From Megalonaias nervosa (taxonomy: Eukaryota; Mollusca; Bivalvia; Unionida; Unionidae): a DNA stretch of 64,000 bases. Below the pieces are notes generated by a model. It did not search any database. It was not told where the DNA came from and worked only from the letters and a program-made list of their open reading frames with translations. This document shows positions 1-10,422 of the stretch, one piece after another (within the stretch, counting starts at the first letter, position 1; every line of letters starts with the position of its first letter). A program made the position numbers and the translations under genes. The stretch lies in contig JAECUM010096252.1 in NCBI GenBank assembly GCA_016617855.1, positions 40,322-104,321 on the forward strand, given 5' to 3'.

Positions 1-780
1 TGAAATAGTCCTGTGTAACATTCATCGTTTACGTAAAGGTTGATCATATTCGGCTCGTTACAGCTGAATACTCTTTCAGCAGTCAAGATTTATGAAGAGA
101 ATCTCTAAGGCTTTTCATTTGTACGATTTTCTTTAAAATGTATTCATAAATTCTAAATCTTTTCTAGTAGGAACATATATTAAAGTTGGTTGTAATTATA
201 TTGGGATTGGTATATCAAGTCTCAGAGGGTTCATTCTGATTTGTGTTGCTCGAAATAGTTCACCATATGTAATTTGTGTTTTATTTTTGTCTTTATATAT
301 GTGAAAAACTAATATTTTTAATCTTTGCCATACTTTTATGCACCATTTTCGCACCCAGTCACCAGAGCGAACGGCTTTGCAGGCGGACTCGTTTCTCGTC
401 CCTGTTACCACTGATGCCGTGTGCAAAAAAGAAGTTAATTTATGCAACACGCCCAATACAACTTCAACAGATTCTGTAAAAATCAATAGCCCCGCGATAA
501 GATCAACCCCTTTACCACTAGGCTTTTACCACTATTGTCTTTAAATGCATCTATCACTTCGTTGTGTGCTTGAAAATACCTTTTATATTCTGTGTGAACA
601 TAAATGCAAATTGGGTTTTATACGCGTACAACCTTATCCAGGGTAACTTATTGTAGCAGTTTTGAGTTATCTGGTCGTAGATTTTACAACGCCCATCACA
701 AATATCACAACTATGATGGGTCAGCGTTGGCAGATAATCGCATGGTGGGTGTTTTGTATGTGACATTAACGACTCTATGG
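1..780. other. No confident gene; unexplained open frame on minus strand
   Basis: AT-rich DNA without a recognisable gene. The minus strand is open over 196-486 (96 codons from the first Met) and stays open for some codons upstream. The peptide has no motif I recognise and no clear splice signals, so it may be a decayed exon or chance. A second minus frame at 554-784 is equally unsupported. Confidence 0.3.
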
Positions 781-1437
781 TCACAAACGTAAGTAACAGA
801 AAATAAGCAAAACCAACAAGTTTTATAAAATTTAAACAATTTAATTATCAAAGTTATAAATGCAAAATATGAGAGGAACTTACAGTATTATGAAGTAAAT
901 CTAAACTAGTCCCTGTAAAGGTCTATGAAAGTCCTAAATGAATAAACAGTTCCTTATAAATTTCAATACCGGAAATGTAATTCCTTCGAATAATTTACAA
1001 CAGTTCCAGACTAATATTATGGTCCAAATAATGAGCACTTTCTGTTTCCACCGGACAGTCCAAACAAATGTTTTTACTCTCGAAAAATATCTAAGTACAA
1101 CATAAAATACGTCTGCAGACTTACAACAGGAACACAATTAGTGTGAATGACTCCCAAGATCGGAATGAATCTGATTGCTTAACTTTCTCATTATAAACAC
1201 CGTATTTTGCGACTGTACTTGGCAATAGACCCCAAGTGACAGCATACACTATTGATATTATGTCGATTATGAATATACACGTGACCTCGCGAAACCAATG
1301 GGAAGCTACATAGTTATTCTGGAAACATTGAAATCCCATCAGTCACTAAGAAACTACGTCATAGGCACCATTTTAAGTCTTATTTTAAGTCTTATTATTA
1401 AGAGTATTATTACTAATTATATACACATACGTAAACA
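781..1437 (+). mobile_element. Decayed copy of the LTR-like repeat also found at 6975 and 59464
   Basis: The start (GTAACAGAAAATAAGC, then CCAACAAG and TATAAAATTTAAACAATTTA) matches the first 100 bp of the repeat copies at 6975-7838 and 59464-60400. An internal piece around 960-1040 and the CATACGTAA end near 1430 also align. The copy is about 200 bp shorter and much more diverged than the other two. Its ends are approximate and no target duplication is visible. It is probably an old solo LTR of the same family. Confidence 0.5.
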
Positions 1438-3166
1438 TCTATTTATAAATCCTGTGTCATAATACACCCAAGCCACGTAGGCCAGACTGAACCAAAGTTA
1501 TTCTGTACACATTTCAGCCATTAATAAGAATTATAAAAGTAGATAAAATCATGTACCAGGAGATTAAAAATATATAGATATTCAAAATAATGATACTGAG
1601 TCTTAAAATTCCGGCATTGGAAAAGCACTAATTGGACCAACGTTGTTCTGTGGTTAGTAACGCCGACTTTGGGGATATATAGGTTGGCTCAATGTTAACC
1701 AAAGTTTTTCCAAGCTTAATATTTTCTTCCTATAACATAAAGCTCTCTATAAGTGTAAGTTATTTAATTGAAATTAAACGTATCTCCCACATCGTTTTCG
1801 TTTTCATTTAATCGAGAATTCCGCTCAAGACTAACATGGCGCCCCGAGGCATTGAATAGAGTTTTGCTTGAACGGTTCAGTGCGTGGCCGTTTGGAATGG
1901 AAATTTTTTGGTTGAAAGGTTATTGCAGAGTAAGTAGAGTAAGTAGACTTTTTCATGACTTTATGACTTCGATGTTAACAATCATCTGATAATCATATTC
2001 GGCACATACATTACAAAAATGTCCGCGGAAACCAGACGGCGTGATTTTATTGAGGTGGAGCATGGCCAAGATGGTTAAGTTCGACTGCTGGTATACTCAT
2101 TTTCCATTTCACCAAAAATACTTTTATTTTGCTTAATTGTTGTATCTTCGGAGGATATAATCTATACAGGACAGCGTACACCTCGATTAATATAAAATAT
2201 CACGTGTCATCCCAAGTGACTATCAAACTTTAATTTACACATTGGAACCCTGTACGAGATAAAATCTCTCAGGAGATTAAAATAAAGTTATTTTAATTTG
2301 AATCATTACCCTTTCCAAGTTAAACAAATACGCTATGTACATTAATTTGATATTTCCCAGCAGAAAAAAAATTGCATTGATGCCATTATTCTCTTAAACT
2401 CTAAAAGGAGATGAGCGTATTTAAATTCAATTTGTTGTGTGTCTTCTAACAGTCAGTTATCAAGACCTCAGTGAAACGTTTATAAATTAAATCCCCTGCC
2501 ATGCGTGTGGGTATGCTTAACTAAGAGTTTGATCGCAATGTTTCTACTGTCAACCTTTAAATAACCACATTGTATAACGGTACCAATATACAACTCCAGA
2601 TGAGTGGAACTCAATGTGTAGGGAAACTTTTATTCAGAAATAAACAACAAAACTAACTTTTGTACATTGTGCAAAGTTTTAGTTTCTGCGAGGAAGTTGA
2701 GTCTCTTGGCAACATGTGAGATCATGATAATTCATATCTAGATCGTATGTTGTATTTTTATGTTTTTATTTTATTAATCTGTGATACACATAATTCAAAA
2801 TGCATCCATTAGTATAGGATAACTCTTACCCCTCTTTAGTCCCAGCAGAGGTATCTCTCTTGTTGCACTGGTGCACCCGATTCTGTCCTGGTCATATTGG
2901 CAAATTAAAATTGTTCTCTGTAACAGTGTGTGACACGCATGTAGAGGTAGGACAGAGAGTATTTTATTTCACCAAACGTTAGCATTAAGGTCTATGGAAA
3001 ATAAAAGCAATTTGTACCTTGATGCCTATAGGTAACAACCGCTTGGCAGTTTTTCCATAGAAACACATACATGTGGGCGTCATTTATAAACTGGACTAGT
3101 CGATGTAGTAAAACAAATGGACACTGAACATATTTGGTCAAATATTGACAGCCTATTAATAATAAA
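1438..3166. other. Non-coding, nothing recognised
   Basis: About 1.7 kb of AT-rich sequence. I see no long open frame with coding character, no structured RNA and no repeat shared with the rest of the window. A 73-codon plus-strand frame at 1768-1989 has no recognisable features. Confidence 0.4.
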
Positions 3167-3582
3167 ATGTCGGACAGAAAGTTGCTTGACCTGATGGCTT
3201 TATGTCAGTGGAGTCAGCTCCAAGTTTATATAGTTTGGCATATCTACAAGAAAATAATTTATGAAAGATAATGTAGACGATTGGCCGTCTTCGAGCAACC
3301 CGACCACCACCCCTGCAACCTCCTCAACCACAACCTGAAGTTCAACAACAACCTGAACCGCCAAAAGCTGGAACCAAGATAATAGATAAATTCATGCCTG
3401 AAGGTATTGCCGCTATCAAGGACCGAACCCAATTAATTAATATTGCCGCGTATGGATATTGTGATAGAGATAATTATGTGAAACCCGAATATATTGATAC
3501 TCTGAAATCTAGTGATTGGGTTAGGGATTTATATCGCATCGCTACTGATACTCAGCAGATAAGATCTGAAGAAGATGTTTGA
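3167..3582 (+). pseudogene. Unrecognised broken coding relic with Pro/Gln-rich segment
   Basis: A possible start at 3167 follows an AATAAA-like leader and opens with MSDRKLLDLMAL. The frame then shifts and is interrupted by stops around 3220-3276. From 3277 it is open to TGA 3580-3582. This second part begins with a proline/glutamine-rich stretch (PPPLQPPQPQPEVQQQPEPP) and ends in about 70 codons of ordinary mixed composition containing the segment SSDWVRDLYRIATDTQQIRS. I do not recognise the family. The stretch looks more like protein than chance, because composition and codon use are balanced. It could be an exon or a viral or transposon gene relic. No partner gene is visible next to it. 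Confidence 0.35.
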
Positions 3583-3771
3583 CGGTTTGACATTTTTTAG
3601 CCACTGTATTTGTTGACTTAATCCCAACAAAAAGCCTGTGGCACTCACTCTTTTCTGTTACTGATTTTAAGAGCATAGGCTCGTAACAATATAAATATAA
3701 AGGTGATATTGTGGTAAATATGTAGTATATACATAACATAGTGCTTTTGTGGTAAACATGTAGTAGACCGT

Positions 3772-3940
3772 TCCGGTGGCCTAAGTGATTAGAGCGTCCG
3801 CCTCAGATGCGGAAGGCCATGGGCTAGGAACCTGGCCGAGTCATACCAAAGACATACAAGCGGTGCTAGCAGCTGATTCGATTGGCGCACTACATTAAGA
3901 GGTTAGTGTTATGACTGGTCGGCCTGGTGTATGATAATGC
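3772..3940 (+). mobile_element. tRNA-derived SINE
   Basis: The first 70 bp have a tRNA shape: an A-box-like TGGCCTAAGTGATTAGAGC, an anticodon stem (TCCGC/GCGGA) enclosing the 7-base loop CTCAGAT, and a degenerate B box (GGCTAGGAACC). A tRNA-unrelated body follows (about 3842-3940, including CATTAAGAGGTTAGTG and GACTGGTCGGCC). That layout is a SINE head and body, not a functional tRNA, because the acceptor stem is not closed and the B box is mutated. I recall similar bodies in molluscan SINEs, but that is memory, not a search. Confidence 0.65.
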
Positions 3941-3944
3941 AATT

Positions 3945-4215
3945 TGGTGGTACAATACAGATATTGTATGAATGATTGTATATTGTACAATACAGATATT
4001 GTATGAATGATTGTGTATTGTCAATATGGATATTGTATGAATGATTGTGTATTGTACAATACAGATATTGTATGAATGATTGTGAATAGTACAGCGTGGA
4101 CATTATATGAATGACTTTCTATACATCATGGATATTGTATGAATGATTGTGAATAGTGCAGCATGGACATTATATGAATGACTATCTATTATACAATATG
4201 GATATTGTATGTTGA
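3945..4215. repeat. Tandem repeat, ~35-bp unit
   Basis: About seven diverged copies of a unit containing GATATTGTATGAATGATTGT followed by a variable TATTGTACAATACA segment. The 64-codon minus-strand frame here is a by-product of the repeat. Confidence 0.85.
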
Positions 4216-4294
4216 TTGCGTATAGGCTCGAAAGAACACAACACAAGGCACATACAGCAAACTACAACGAAACGAAACTATTGTCGACGTGGTA

Positions 4295-4298
<4 letters not shown>

Positions 4299-4332
<34 letters not shown>
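4299..4332. repeat. (TG)n microsatellite
   Basis: About 17 uninterrupted GT dinucleotides. Confidence 0.95.
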
Positions 4333-4334
<2 letters not shown>

Positions 4335-4699
4335 GAAATGCAACTTATCTCACTGCTCTCTGCTAATCAGATTAACAAAGTTATATTCATCTATATTAAT
4401 AAATGATGTTTAAAATGATACCACTGACTTTATTAAACAGAGAAAGGGCTTAAAATATGATGGAGGTTAACGTCTTCTCCTGACCTAATTAGCTGACTTT
4501 AAAGTTCAACACCCTTTCCGCGCCTTCCATACTGCAGTCTTCGCGCATTTCTGCGAGCCATTTGAACTCGTTACCACGGCAAGTAGATCAGTCAAATTTC
4601 ATGTCAATAGAACAGATAGAGAGAAGGGGGAAATATGTAAAGTTATGGACTCAAAATACACTAGACAGCATAAGTTGTTAGTTTTTAGGGTAATGTGCT

Positions 4700-5110
4700 A
4701 TCATTAATATAAATTTATCGTATGATATCAGTAATAAATGCTTATTGCGTGATATCAGTAATAAAACCTTATTCTGTGATATCAATAATAAAGCCTTATT
4801 ATGTGATATCAATAATAAAGCCCCTTATTGTGTGATATCAGTAACAAAGCCTTACTTTGTGATATCAGTAATAAAGCCTTATTGTGTGATATCAGTAATA
4901 AAGCTTAGTGTGTGATATCAGTAATAAAACCTTATTGTGTGATATCAGTAATAAAGCGTTATAGTGTGATATAAGTAATAAAGCCTTATCGTGTGATATC
5001 AGTTATAAATCCCTATTGTGCGATATCAGTAATAAAGTCTTATTATGTGATATCAGTAATAAAGCCTTATTGTGTGATATCAGTAATAAAGCCTTATTGT
5101 GTTATCAGTA
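4700..5110. repeat. Tandem repeat, ~27-bp unit
   Basis: About 15 copies of a unit containing GTGATATCAGTAATAAAGCC with small substitutions and length changes. Each copy contains the EcoRV-like palindrome GATATC and an AATAAA. Confidence 0.9.
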
Positions 5111-5660
5111 AGATAACCTAAATGATAAGTGATAAATACTGTAGAGCGATGTCTGAAACTTTTGTGAAGAAATTAATGAACACCCAAAACTATGTTATAT
5201 TCCGTACTCGGTTGTATAAAGTTGGTATAAAAGGAAACTGCAAGCTAACTCATACAATACTGAACTCATTACTGATACTATTAGGGGATAATATTATTTC
5301 GCAGTGTCGTGGCACTGACTTTCGTTCAGTGTCTTAACGAAAAATACAGAGTGTACGCATATACTTTTATCACCTACGCCAGCCGTCGAGTTGAATTGCC
5401 ACATATTCTGATATTGCAATTGAAAGCACCCCCAATGCAGTCACGTGTCTTGCGATATGAGTAGCATCTAAACACGTCTAGGGTACTTAAGACTATCCCT
5501 GACTCTTTCCCAGAATATCTTCTTATAGATAACTTCACTTGCTGACCGCCTGCCTTCTATTATCCCTCATAGTTAACGTAAAACAGTTACATTATAGTTC
5601 CGCAAAGGTCGTACTCTTCTAAAACCACAAGCTTATTTGGAAATTGCAAAACGTAATTAA
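5111..5660. other. Non-coding flank of the nested transposon block
   Basis: No recognisable gene. It ends in TTAA (5657-5660), which directly abuts the proposed left terminus of the two-gene transposon. Confidence 0.4.
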
Positions 5661-5671
5661 AGGTCTACTAG
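5661..5671 (+). repeat. Left terminal inverted repeat of the two-gene transposon
   Basis: AGGTCTACTAG, preceded by TTAA. Exact inverted match at 30819-30829. Confidence 0.65.
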
Positions 5672-5845
5672 ATTCTAAAACTATATATCATAATGTTCAT
5701 TTTTTCTAAATAACTCCGAAATGTGCATTTAAGATGCAGATTTTAACTCACGGAGGAGAAAATTAAGATTATTTCATCATACATCGAAGTTTTACGAAAA
5801 ATGCTCCGGAAGTAATTATATATTTCAGGTGAAAAATAGGATTTC

Positions 5846-5857
5846 CGGAAGTGACGC
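5846..5857 (+). promoter_or_regulatory. Shared ETS/CRE-like promoter motif, left gene
   Basis: CGGAAGTGACGC lies 40 bp upstream of the P2X7-like start codon (5897). The same 12 bases occur on the other strand at 30627-30638, 72 bp upstream of the THAP gene start. The motif resembles an ETS site (CCGGAAGT) fused to a CRE half site (TGACGC), an arrangement common in broadly active animal promoters. That reading is inference. It may be part of a subterminal repeat of the transposon. Confidence 0.55.
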
Positions 5858-5896
5858 ACTGTCGAGAACTCCCCCAAGTTTAGCTATGTGATCATA

Positions 5897-6646
5897 ATGG
5901 CTGAATCTAGTGACGACTCTAGCGACTTTATGGCAAATTTGTCATGCTGATCTTCGTCGTTTGAGGAAGGTGAACCCCTAGAAGATGGCCAACGTCATAA
6001 TCTGAAGAAGATTCTGCTCGCTTTGAGGTGAGGCCGTATCAATTTCAGGCCGTATCAATTTCAGGCCGTATCAATTTCAGCCCGAACGAGACGACGATGA
6101 AGGCCCTGAAGAGAACATAGCGCATGATCAAGCTGAGCAGAGCTTGGACTCTACATTCTGGTAATTACTATTATCATTATTGCAATTATTGCTAATGTTA
6201 TTATTCATTCGTTAATGTTATTTCAATTTCATAATGAAAGAGAAGTAAACGAATTTGAGCAAAAGCTTGTTGGATGTCTTAAGAGCAGATTTTCATTTAG
6301 GCTTGGTTTACCAGTAACTAGTGTTACATTTTAACACTTAGACTCTGGCTGTGAGAGGTGTAGATATAAATACTTTATTGACTTTATGACTCAAGTTTGT
6401 TCTTTTAAACCGCGATGAAATGCAGACCCTGAATGTACCTTTTAATCCAGCTAATGGGTATATAGATGCATTGCATACAGGCAGCTGGTAAGATGGTGCT
6501 GGGGATATCTTGGCCGTGAAATCCGAGTTGCTTTGCCATCCTGTGCAAAAGATGCAATCAGGCAGAAGATCCCAAGTGAAGGTGGTAACTACACAGGTTT
6601 CACTCATTTCAGGGACTTGTACTTAGCTTGCAAATGGGATATGTAA
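5897..6646 (+). pseudogene. P2X7 ballast-domain-like protein, broken
   Basis: Exon 1 (5897-6160) opens MAESSDDSSDF. It hits TGA after 17 codons, and then a one-base shift leads into an acidic segment with RPYQFQ and PERDDDEGPEENIAHDQAEQ, ending at a donor (CTG|GTAATT). The last exon (about 6465-6646) carries RQLVRWCWGYLGREIRVALP and a C-terminal NYTGF. These are hallmarks, as I know the family, of the cytoplasmic ballast domain of P2X7 receptors, which also occurs without the channel in many invertebrate proteins. A middle, zinc-binding region is not recognisable, so exons are lost or hidden. A triplicated 16-bp unit (6032-6079) adds 32 bp and destroys the frame. The stop region overlaps the last exon of the minus-strand THAP gene copy, so the two genes are convergent. 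No function should be assumed. Confidence 0.75.
6032..6079 (+). repeat. 16-bp unit in three exact tandem copies inside a coding exon
   Basis: GGCCGTATCAATTTCA occurs three times without change. The unit encodes the RPYQFQ segment of the P2X7-like gene. Two extra copies add 32 bp, which is not a multiple of three. Confidence 0.9.
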
Positions 6647-6769
6647 GACTGGACAGCATTTGACTTGTCTGGCCTCTGGAATCGGCTGCACAGAGATGGC
6701 GGTAACTTTCAACAAACTCTGGCTTCTTGACGATTTTCTCCAGTGCTCCCATAAACTCTTCAACATAGT
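6623..6769 (-). pseudogene. THAP transposase-like gene, last exon, duplicate copy A
   Basis: Acceptor TCTTTCAG|ACTATGTTGAAG. The exon reads DYVEEFMGALEKIVKKPEF and then shifts frame relative to the copy at 7978-8129. It is a redundant, decayed terminal exon left by the tandem duplication. Confidence 0.75.
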
Positions 6770-6785
6770 CTGAAAGAAGGAATTC

Positions 6786-6799
6786 CCCCCCCCCCCCCG
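6786..6799. repeat. Poly-C run
   Basis: A run of about 13-14 C residues within duplication copy A. The corresponding spot in copy B is a short T run, so it arose after the duplication. Confidence 0.8.
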
Positions 6800-6974
6800 T
6801 AATTTAAGAAACTCACAAGAATTACATCCACTTCCTATATCCACACAAACAATTTACCAAAATAAATAAGAGAATTGGGAACAAGATTTAAATAGCATTC
6901 ATTTTAACATAAATATATATTGTAGTAGAATGAATAATTATTTTGACGAGATGTATGATTTTGAATATGTGCTA

Positions 6975-7838
6975 TGTTACGTGTCTAGGCTCGTACAAAA
7001 GTAACAAAGAAAAGTGAAGCCAACAAGCTTTGTAAAATTTAACAAAATAATTTATTTCCCTAGAAAACAAGGTAAAAATATGAAAAAGGACTTGCGGTTT
7101 AAGAATCAAATCCAAAAATTAATCCAATAATTAAAAATATAAACCCCATCAATAAAAAGTTTTAAGTGAATCAAAGTTCGAATCCCGATGAAGTTCCAAG
7201 ATGGAAGGCGATGGCGTCTTCTATAACCTGCTTTGTCCTCATGTGTCAACAGTTCCTTGTTGAATCACCAAAAATAATACTCCAGTTTGGAATTCCGAAT
7301 AATTTCCAATAAATGTCTTTGTCCAAAGATTCTGATGAGCACTAGATATTTCCAGGGAAAATAAATTATTTTAAATAAAAAGTTCAACAAAAACTGGTCA
7401 CAACAAAAATACCTTTGAGCTCCGAAGGTATGAATTACGACTGAATAAAATCACTATGAAACGTCAGTTTTAACCATAACTGAAACGCAATTTAGATCCC
7501 CGTGATGGGGTCGCGTGATCACTTAGTTCAAGGGGCGTAGTAACACCACACGCCAACTATCACGTACACCATGGACGAATTCGACTCTACTGAATGAATC
7601 TTACTAAAAATAAAAAAGTTGTTTACACCAAAGTTGAAACTGGCTCAGAATCTAGGTCAGGAAAAGATACAAAGTTTCTACTACTGCGTGTTTATCAGGT
7701 TTAGCAGAACTGAACTGAATTTTCTGGAAAAATGTCAAATCCAGTAAATAAAGTTTCAATAGCATGTAATGAAATGAAATAAAATAAAAAAGAAAGTTGA
7801 AACTAACACACAAGTAATTAAATTACATATACGTAAAA
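6975..7838 (+). mobile_element. Solo LTR (TG...CA-type element), copy inside duplication A
   Basis: It begins TGTTACGTGTCTAGG and ends ATACGTAAAA; the better-preserved copy at 59464 ends ACGTAACA. Both share AGGCTCGTACAAAA, CCAACAAGCTTTGTAAA and AATAATTTATTTCCCTAG, an internal GATCACTTAG/GGTCTCTTAA block and the TTACATATACGTAA end. GCTA lies on both sides (6971-6974 and 7839-7842). The paralogous duplication copy B at about 8325-8345 is an empty site, which proves insertion. No internal genes are visible, so a solo LTR is the simplest reading. A non-autonomous DNA element with 8-bp inverted ends is the alternative. Confidence 0.75.
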
Positions 7839-7883
7839 GCTACAAAAATGAATCCGCATCGACTTTGTTTTGGTTAGATCCAT

Positions 7884-8352
7884 GAAATCTAATTTGCTTT
7901 GCCATTCTGTGCAGCAGATGCAATCATGGGGAATTTTCCAACTGAAATAGTAACTACACAGGTTTTAGGCCTTGTGCTTATCTTGCAAATAGAGATGAGT
8001 GAGCCTGGACAGCATTCGACTTGTCTGGCTTCTGGAATTGGCTGCATAGAGGTGGAGGCAACTGTCTATCAACAGACTCTGGCTTCTCGACCATTTCCTC
8101 TAGTGCTGCCATTAGTTCTTCAACATATTCTGAAAGAAAAAATTTTTCCCTGGTAATTTATCAAGCTCAGAAGAATTTCATCCACTGCCTATATTCACAC
8201 TGATAATTAACCAAAAATAATTAATGGAACTAGAAAGAAGATTTAAATAGTATTCATTTAACATAAATATAAATTGTAGTTCAATGAATCATTATTTTGT
8301 CACAATATATGATTTTAAATATGTGCTACAAACATGAATCTGCATCAATTTG
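7884..8352. repeat. Tandem duplication, copy B
   Basis: Aligns end to end with 6517-6974 plus 7839-7868. It retains ALPFCAADAI of the P2X7-like C-terminus on plus (7895-7990) and a better-preserved THAP-gene last exon on minus. GTGCTACAAACATGAATC at about 8332 is the uninterrupted version of the LTR target. Confidence 0.85.
7978..8129 (-). pseudogene. THAP transposase-like gene, exon 10 (last)
   Basis: Acceptor TTCTTTCAG|AATATG. It reads YVEELMAALEEMVEKPES, then LPPPLCSQFQKPDKSNAV, and stops at TAA 7978-7980. The exon itself is intact. Confidence 0.85.
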
Positions 8353-8375
8353 ATGTATTATATATGGGTACATAC

Positions 8376-8527
8376 TGTATGTGCAGTCTTCCTTGTATTC
8401 TTTTACAATGTACTCTCCTTTTTGTACTTCTGAAATGAAACCTTGTATCAGCTGGTCCACAGATCGTCATTGTTTGAGTTCTGTTGGCATTTTCATTGAA
8501 ATGGAGTTCCGCTTGAGCAGTCTAATT
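8376..8527 (-). pseudogene. THAP transposase-like gene, exon 9
   Basis: Acceptor TTGTCAG|AATTAG, donor ACA|GTATGT. The conserved pieces FNENANRTQTMT and KGEYIVKEYKEDCTYS are visible but lie in different frames, so at least two small indels have occurred. Confidence 0.8.
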
Positions 8528-8812
8528 CTGACAAGAAAAAATCCTTAAAATAGCAAACAATGCAGTTTTTGTATTCAAACATTATGTGGTACTTTATATA
8601 TGAAATAGAAGAACGAATGTCTTTGTTTGAACAGTTCAAAGCAGTATATGGTTTTTACTTGTGAATATATTTGTATGGATGCAATTATTAAATTATTAAA
8701 CATTTCATCAGACTTTGTCTTTTTTTCTGATTAGCTGACAACTATGAAAATAGCCATTGTTAAGATTAAAGAATCAACTTTAATGAATTTTCGTAGGTTT
8801 TACACAATTTAC

Positions 8813-8984
8813 CTGTTTCTCATTCCGCAGTACGAAAAAGCCAACATTTTTGGAGCGAAATAGTTAACAACACTATGGAATGCTTCTAAATTTGAAGTCT
8901 GGTGGAAGGGTGACAACTCTTGGATGTCTTTCACCAGCTTCTTACTCAGTACAGCTTCTTCAGTCTTCGCACAAGCCTTGGTAC
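8813..8984 (-). pseudogene. THAP transposase-like gene, exon 8
   Basis: Acceptor CTGTTCAG|GTACCAAGG, donor AACAG|GTAAAT. The frame is open and reads VLSKKLVKDIQELSPFHQTS followed by NLEAFHSVVNYFAPK, a strongly conserved block of this family. Confidence 0.9.
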
Positions 8985-9256
8985 CTGAACAGAGATTAAT
9001 ACTATGCTGTAGCTTGATCAATCATAATAAAACAGACACCAATTTTTAAACTTTGTTATATAGCAGGAAATAAAAAAAGGCTTCCTAAAGAAATCTACTA
9101 ATTAAGATCTTTCTTAAAAGTACAAAACATGTAATTTGAATTATGTGAAGCTTTACAATTTAATAAAGAGATGACTTATGTGAGCTCTTTAAGAACAAAC
9201 ATATCCTTTAAATGTTATTGTAGGTTATCAAGTTTAATATTAAATGTAATCCATAC

Positions 9257-9514
9257 CAGATTGTAACCATTTGTAACGTGCATTGTCTTCAGGTAGACAA
9301 TCATGCAGAAAGCTTGGAAACATACCATTTTCATGTGTAAGCCTATTCTGGGCATGATTAGCTACAGAATGCCACTTGGCAACACTTAGGTCACCATTTC
9401 CAGGTTCGGTTGAAGCTGCACGCCAGTACACGTAATTTGAAATACTCCGAATCCATTTCCTCAGATCCTCACATTGCCTTTCTCTGGCAATGTGTTTAAG
9501 TTTCTTCTTCACAC
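9257..9514 (-). pseudogene. THAP transposase-like gene, exon 7
   Basis: Acceptor ATTTCCAG|GTGTGAAG, donor ATCTG|GTATGG. Open frame with CEDLRKWIRSISNYVYWRAA and DLSVAKWHSVANHAQNR, a Cys/Trp/His-rich conserved block. The preceding exon (26742-26922) joins in phase despite 17 kb of inserted Polinton. Confidence 0.9.
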
Positions 9515-9694
9515 CTGGAAATAAAAAGATTCAAGATAGTTATTTTCTCCCTTTTTTCTGATTGTATTCTTAGTGATATGTTCACTTCCCAACTTAAGCA
9601 GTATAATTTAAACATTCAATGATTGTATTACTAAATGTGCTTGTATGCGAGTTGCATCAAATGGTATCACTGAGTGTAGTAAAAACTAGAATAC

Positions 9695-9744
9695 ATACAC
9701 ACATACATACATACATACATACATACATACATACATACATACAT
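9695..9744. repeat. (CATA)n microsatellite at left Polinton junction
   Basis: About ten CATA units end exactly at the Polinton terminus. Related CATAC sequence resumes to the right of the other terminus (26711-26740), so the Polinton appears to have inserted into an intronic microsatellite. Confidence 0.9.
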
Positions 9745-9877
9745 AGTAAAGGAAAACAAGGTTTCTAGCTCAGAAACCCTCCTTTCCCCTCCAAAACCCT
9801 TCTATGTTGACATTTTCTTCAGCTTCGATGATGACTTTAATCTGACAAAATAAGGGGTCTCTGATCTAGAAACGACT
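9745..9877 (+). repeat. Polinton left terminal inverted repeat
   Basis: Pairs with 26573-26706, with about 13 differences over 133 bp. Weak similarity continues inward for perhaps 30 bp. Confidence 0.95.
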
Positions 9878-9878
9878 G

Positions 9879-10366
9879 TTACAGCCATGTTTTATGATAA
9901 TTATTTTCGTACTTGCTAATTCTCATCGGCAGAATATCTGTTAACATACTGTCAATAATACGGAATTCTTGCATTAAATCATCCATATCATATTTTACAC
10001 CTCGCAAATAACATCTTATCTGATCAAGTAATTTTTTGTAAGTGATACTTGCTGTTTTACAAGCAATTTTTTTAGTCTCAACTCGAGGATCAATTTCTTT
10101 TTACACGCCGTTGAAAGAGAAACACCAACACCAGATATTATTAACAAAAACGGATTTAACGATGCGCCACTTGAAATTATACCAGAGCTTGTCATGAGCA
10201 GTGGTAAATATGATATTGCTCGAATTATTCTACTGTAATACTTGTGACATTGTTTAACACACCAAAGGTTTTTATGATAATATCTATAATATTGCATTAG
10301 ATCGTCAACATCTTGTTTTGGAATTTCTTCTGATATATGATTGAAATCGATGATCTGTTTTTTCAT
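9879..10366 (-). pseudogene. Polinton left-arm gene 1, unknown, hydrophobic
   Basis: The start at 10366 gives 116 open codons to a stop at 10016. Near that stop a shifted frame continues with coding character (DDLMQEFRIIDSMLTDILP) and ends at TAA 9879-9881, two bases from the TIR. One frameshift is therefore likely. Residues about 50-85 are hydrophobic (YLPLLMTSSGIISSGASLN, then FLLIISGVGVSLS), compatible with one or two membrane segments. I do not recognise the family. It is the outermost gene of a leftward cluster of four. Confidence 0.6.
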
Positions 10367-10422
10367 TATACAATATTTGCTTACAATTTTTACACGAGAG
10401 TAAAAACACTAGTACCAACAAT

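Larger units (their letters stand above)
6517..6974. repeat. Tandem duplication, copy A (3' junction of the two convergent genes)
   Basis: Starting at GAAATCC, this segment aligns with 7884-8352. Both contain the P2X7-like C-terminal exon on plus and the last THAP-gene exon on minus. Copy A is interrupted by the solo LTR at 6975 and resumes at 7839-7868 (GCTACAAAAATGAATCCGCA). The copies are clearly diverged, so the duplication is old. Confidence 0.85.

Noticed and set aside
554..784. The CDGRCKIYD peptide on minus as another THAP-gene GDGRCD exon
   Set aside because: Only five residues resemble the motif and the SPGH-AKF continuation is absent.
3772..3845. A functional tRNA gene
   Set aside because: The anticodon arm is good, but the B box is degenerate and no acceptor stem closes. 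A non-tRNA body follows, so it is a SINE head.
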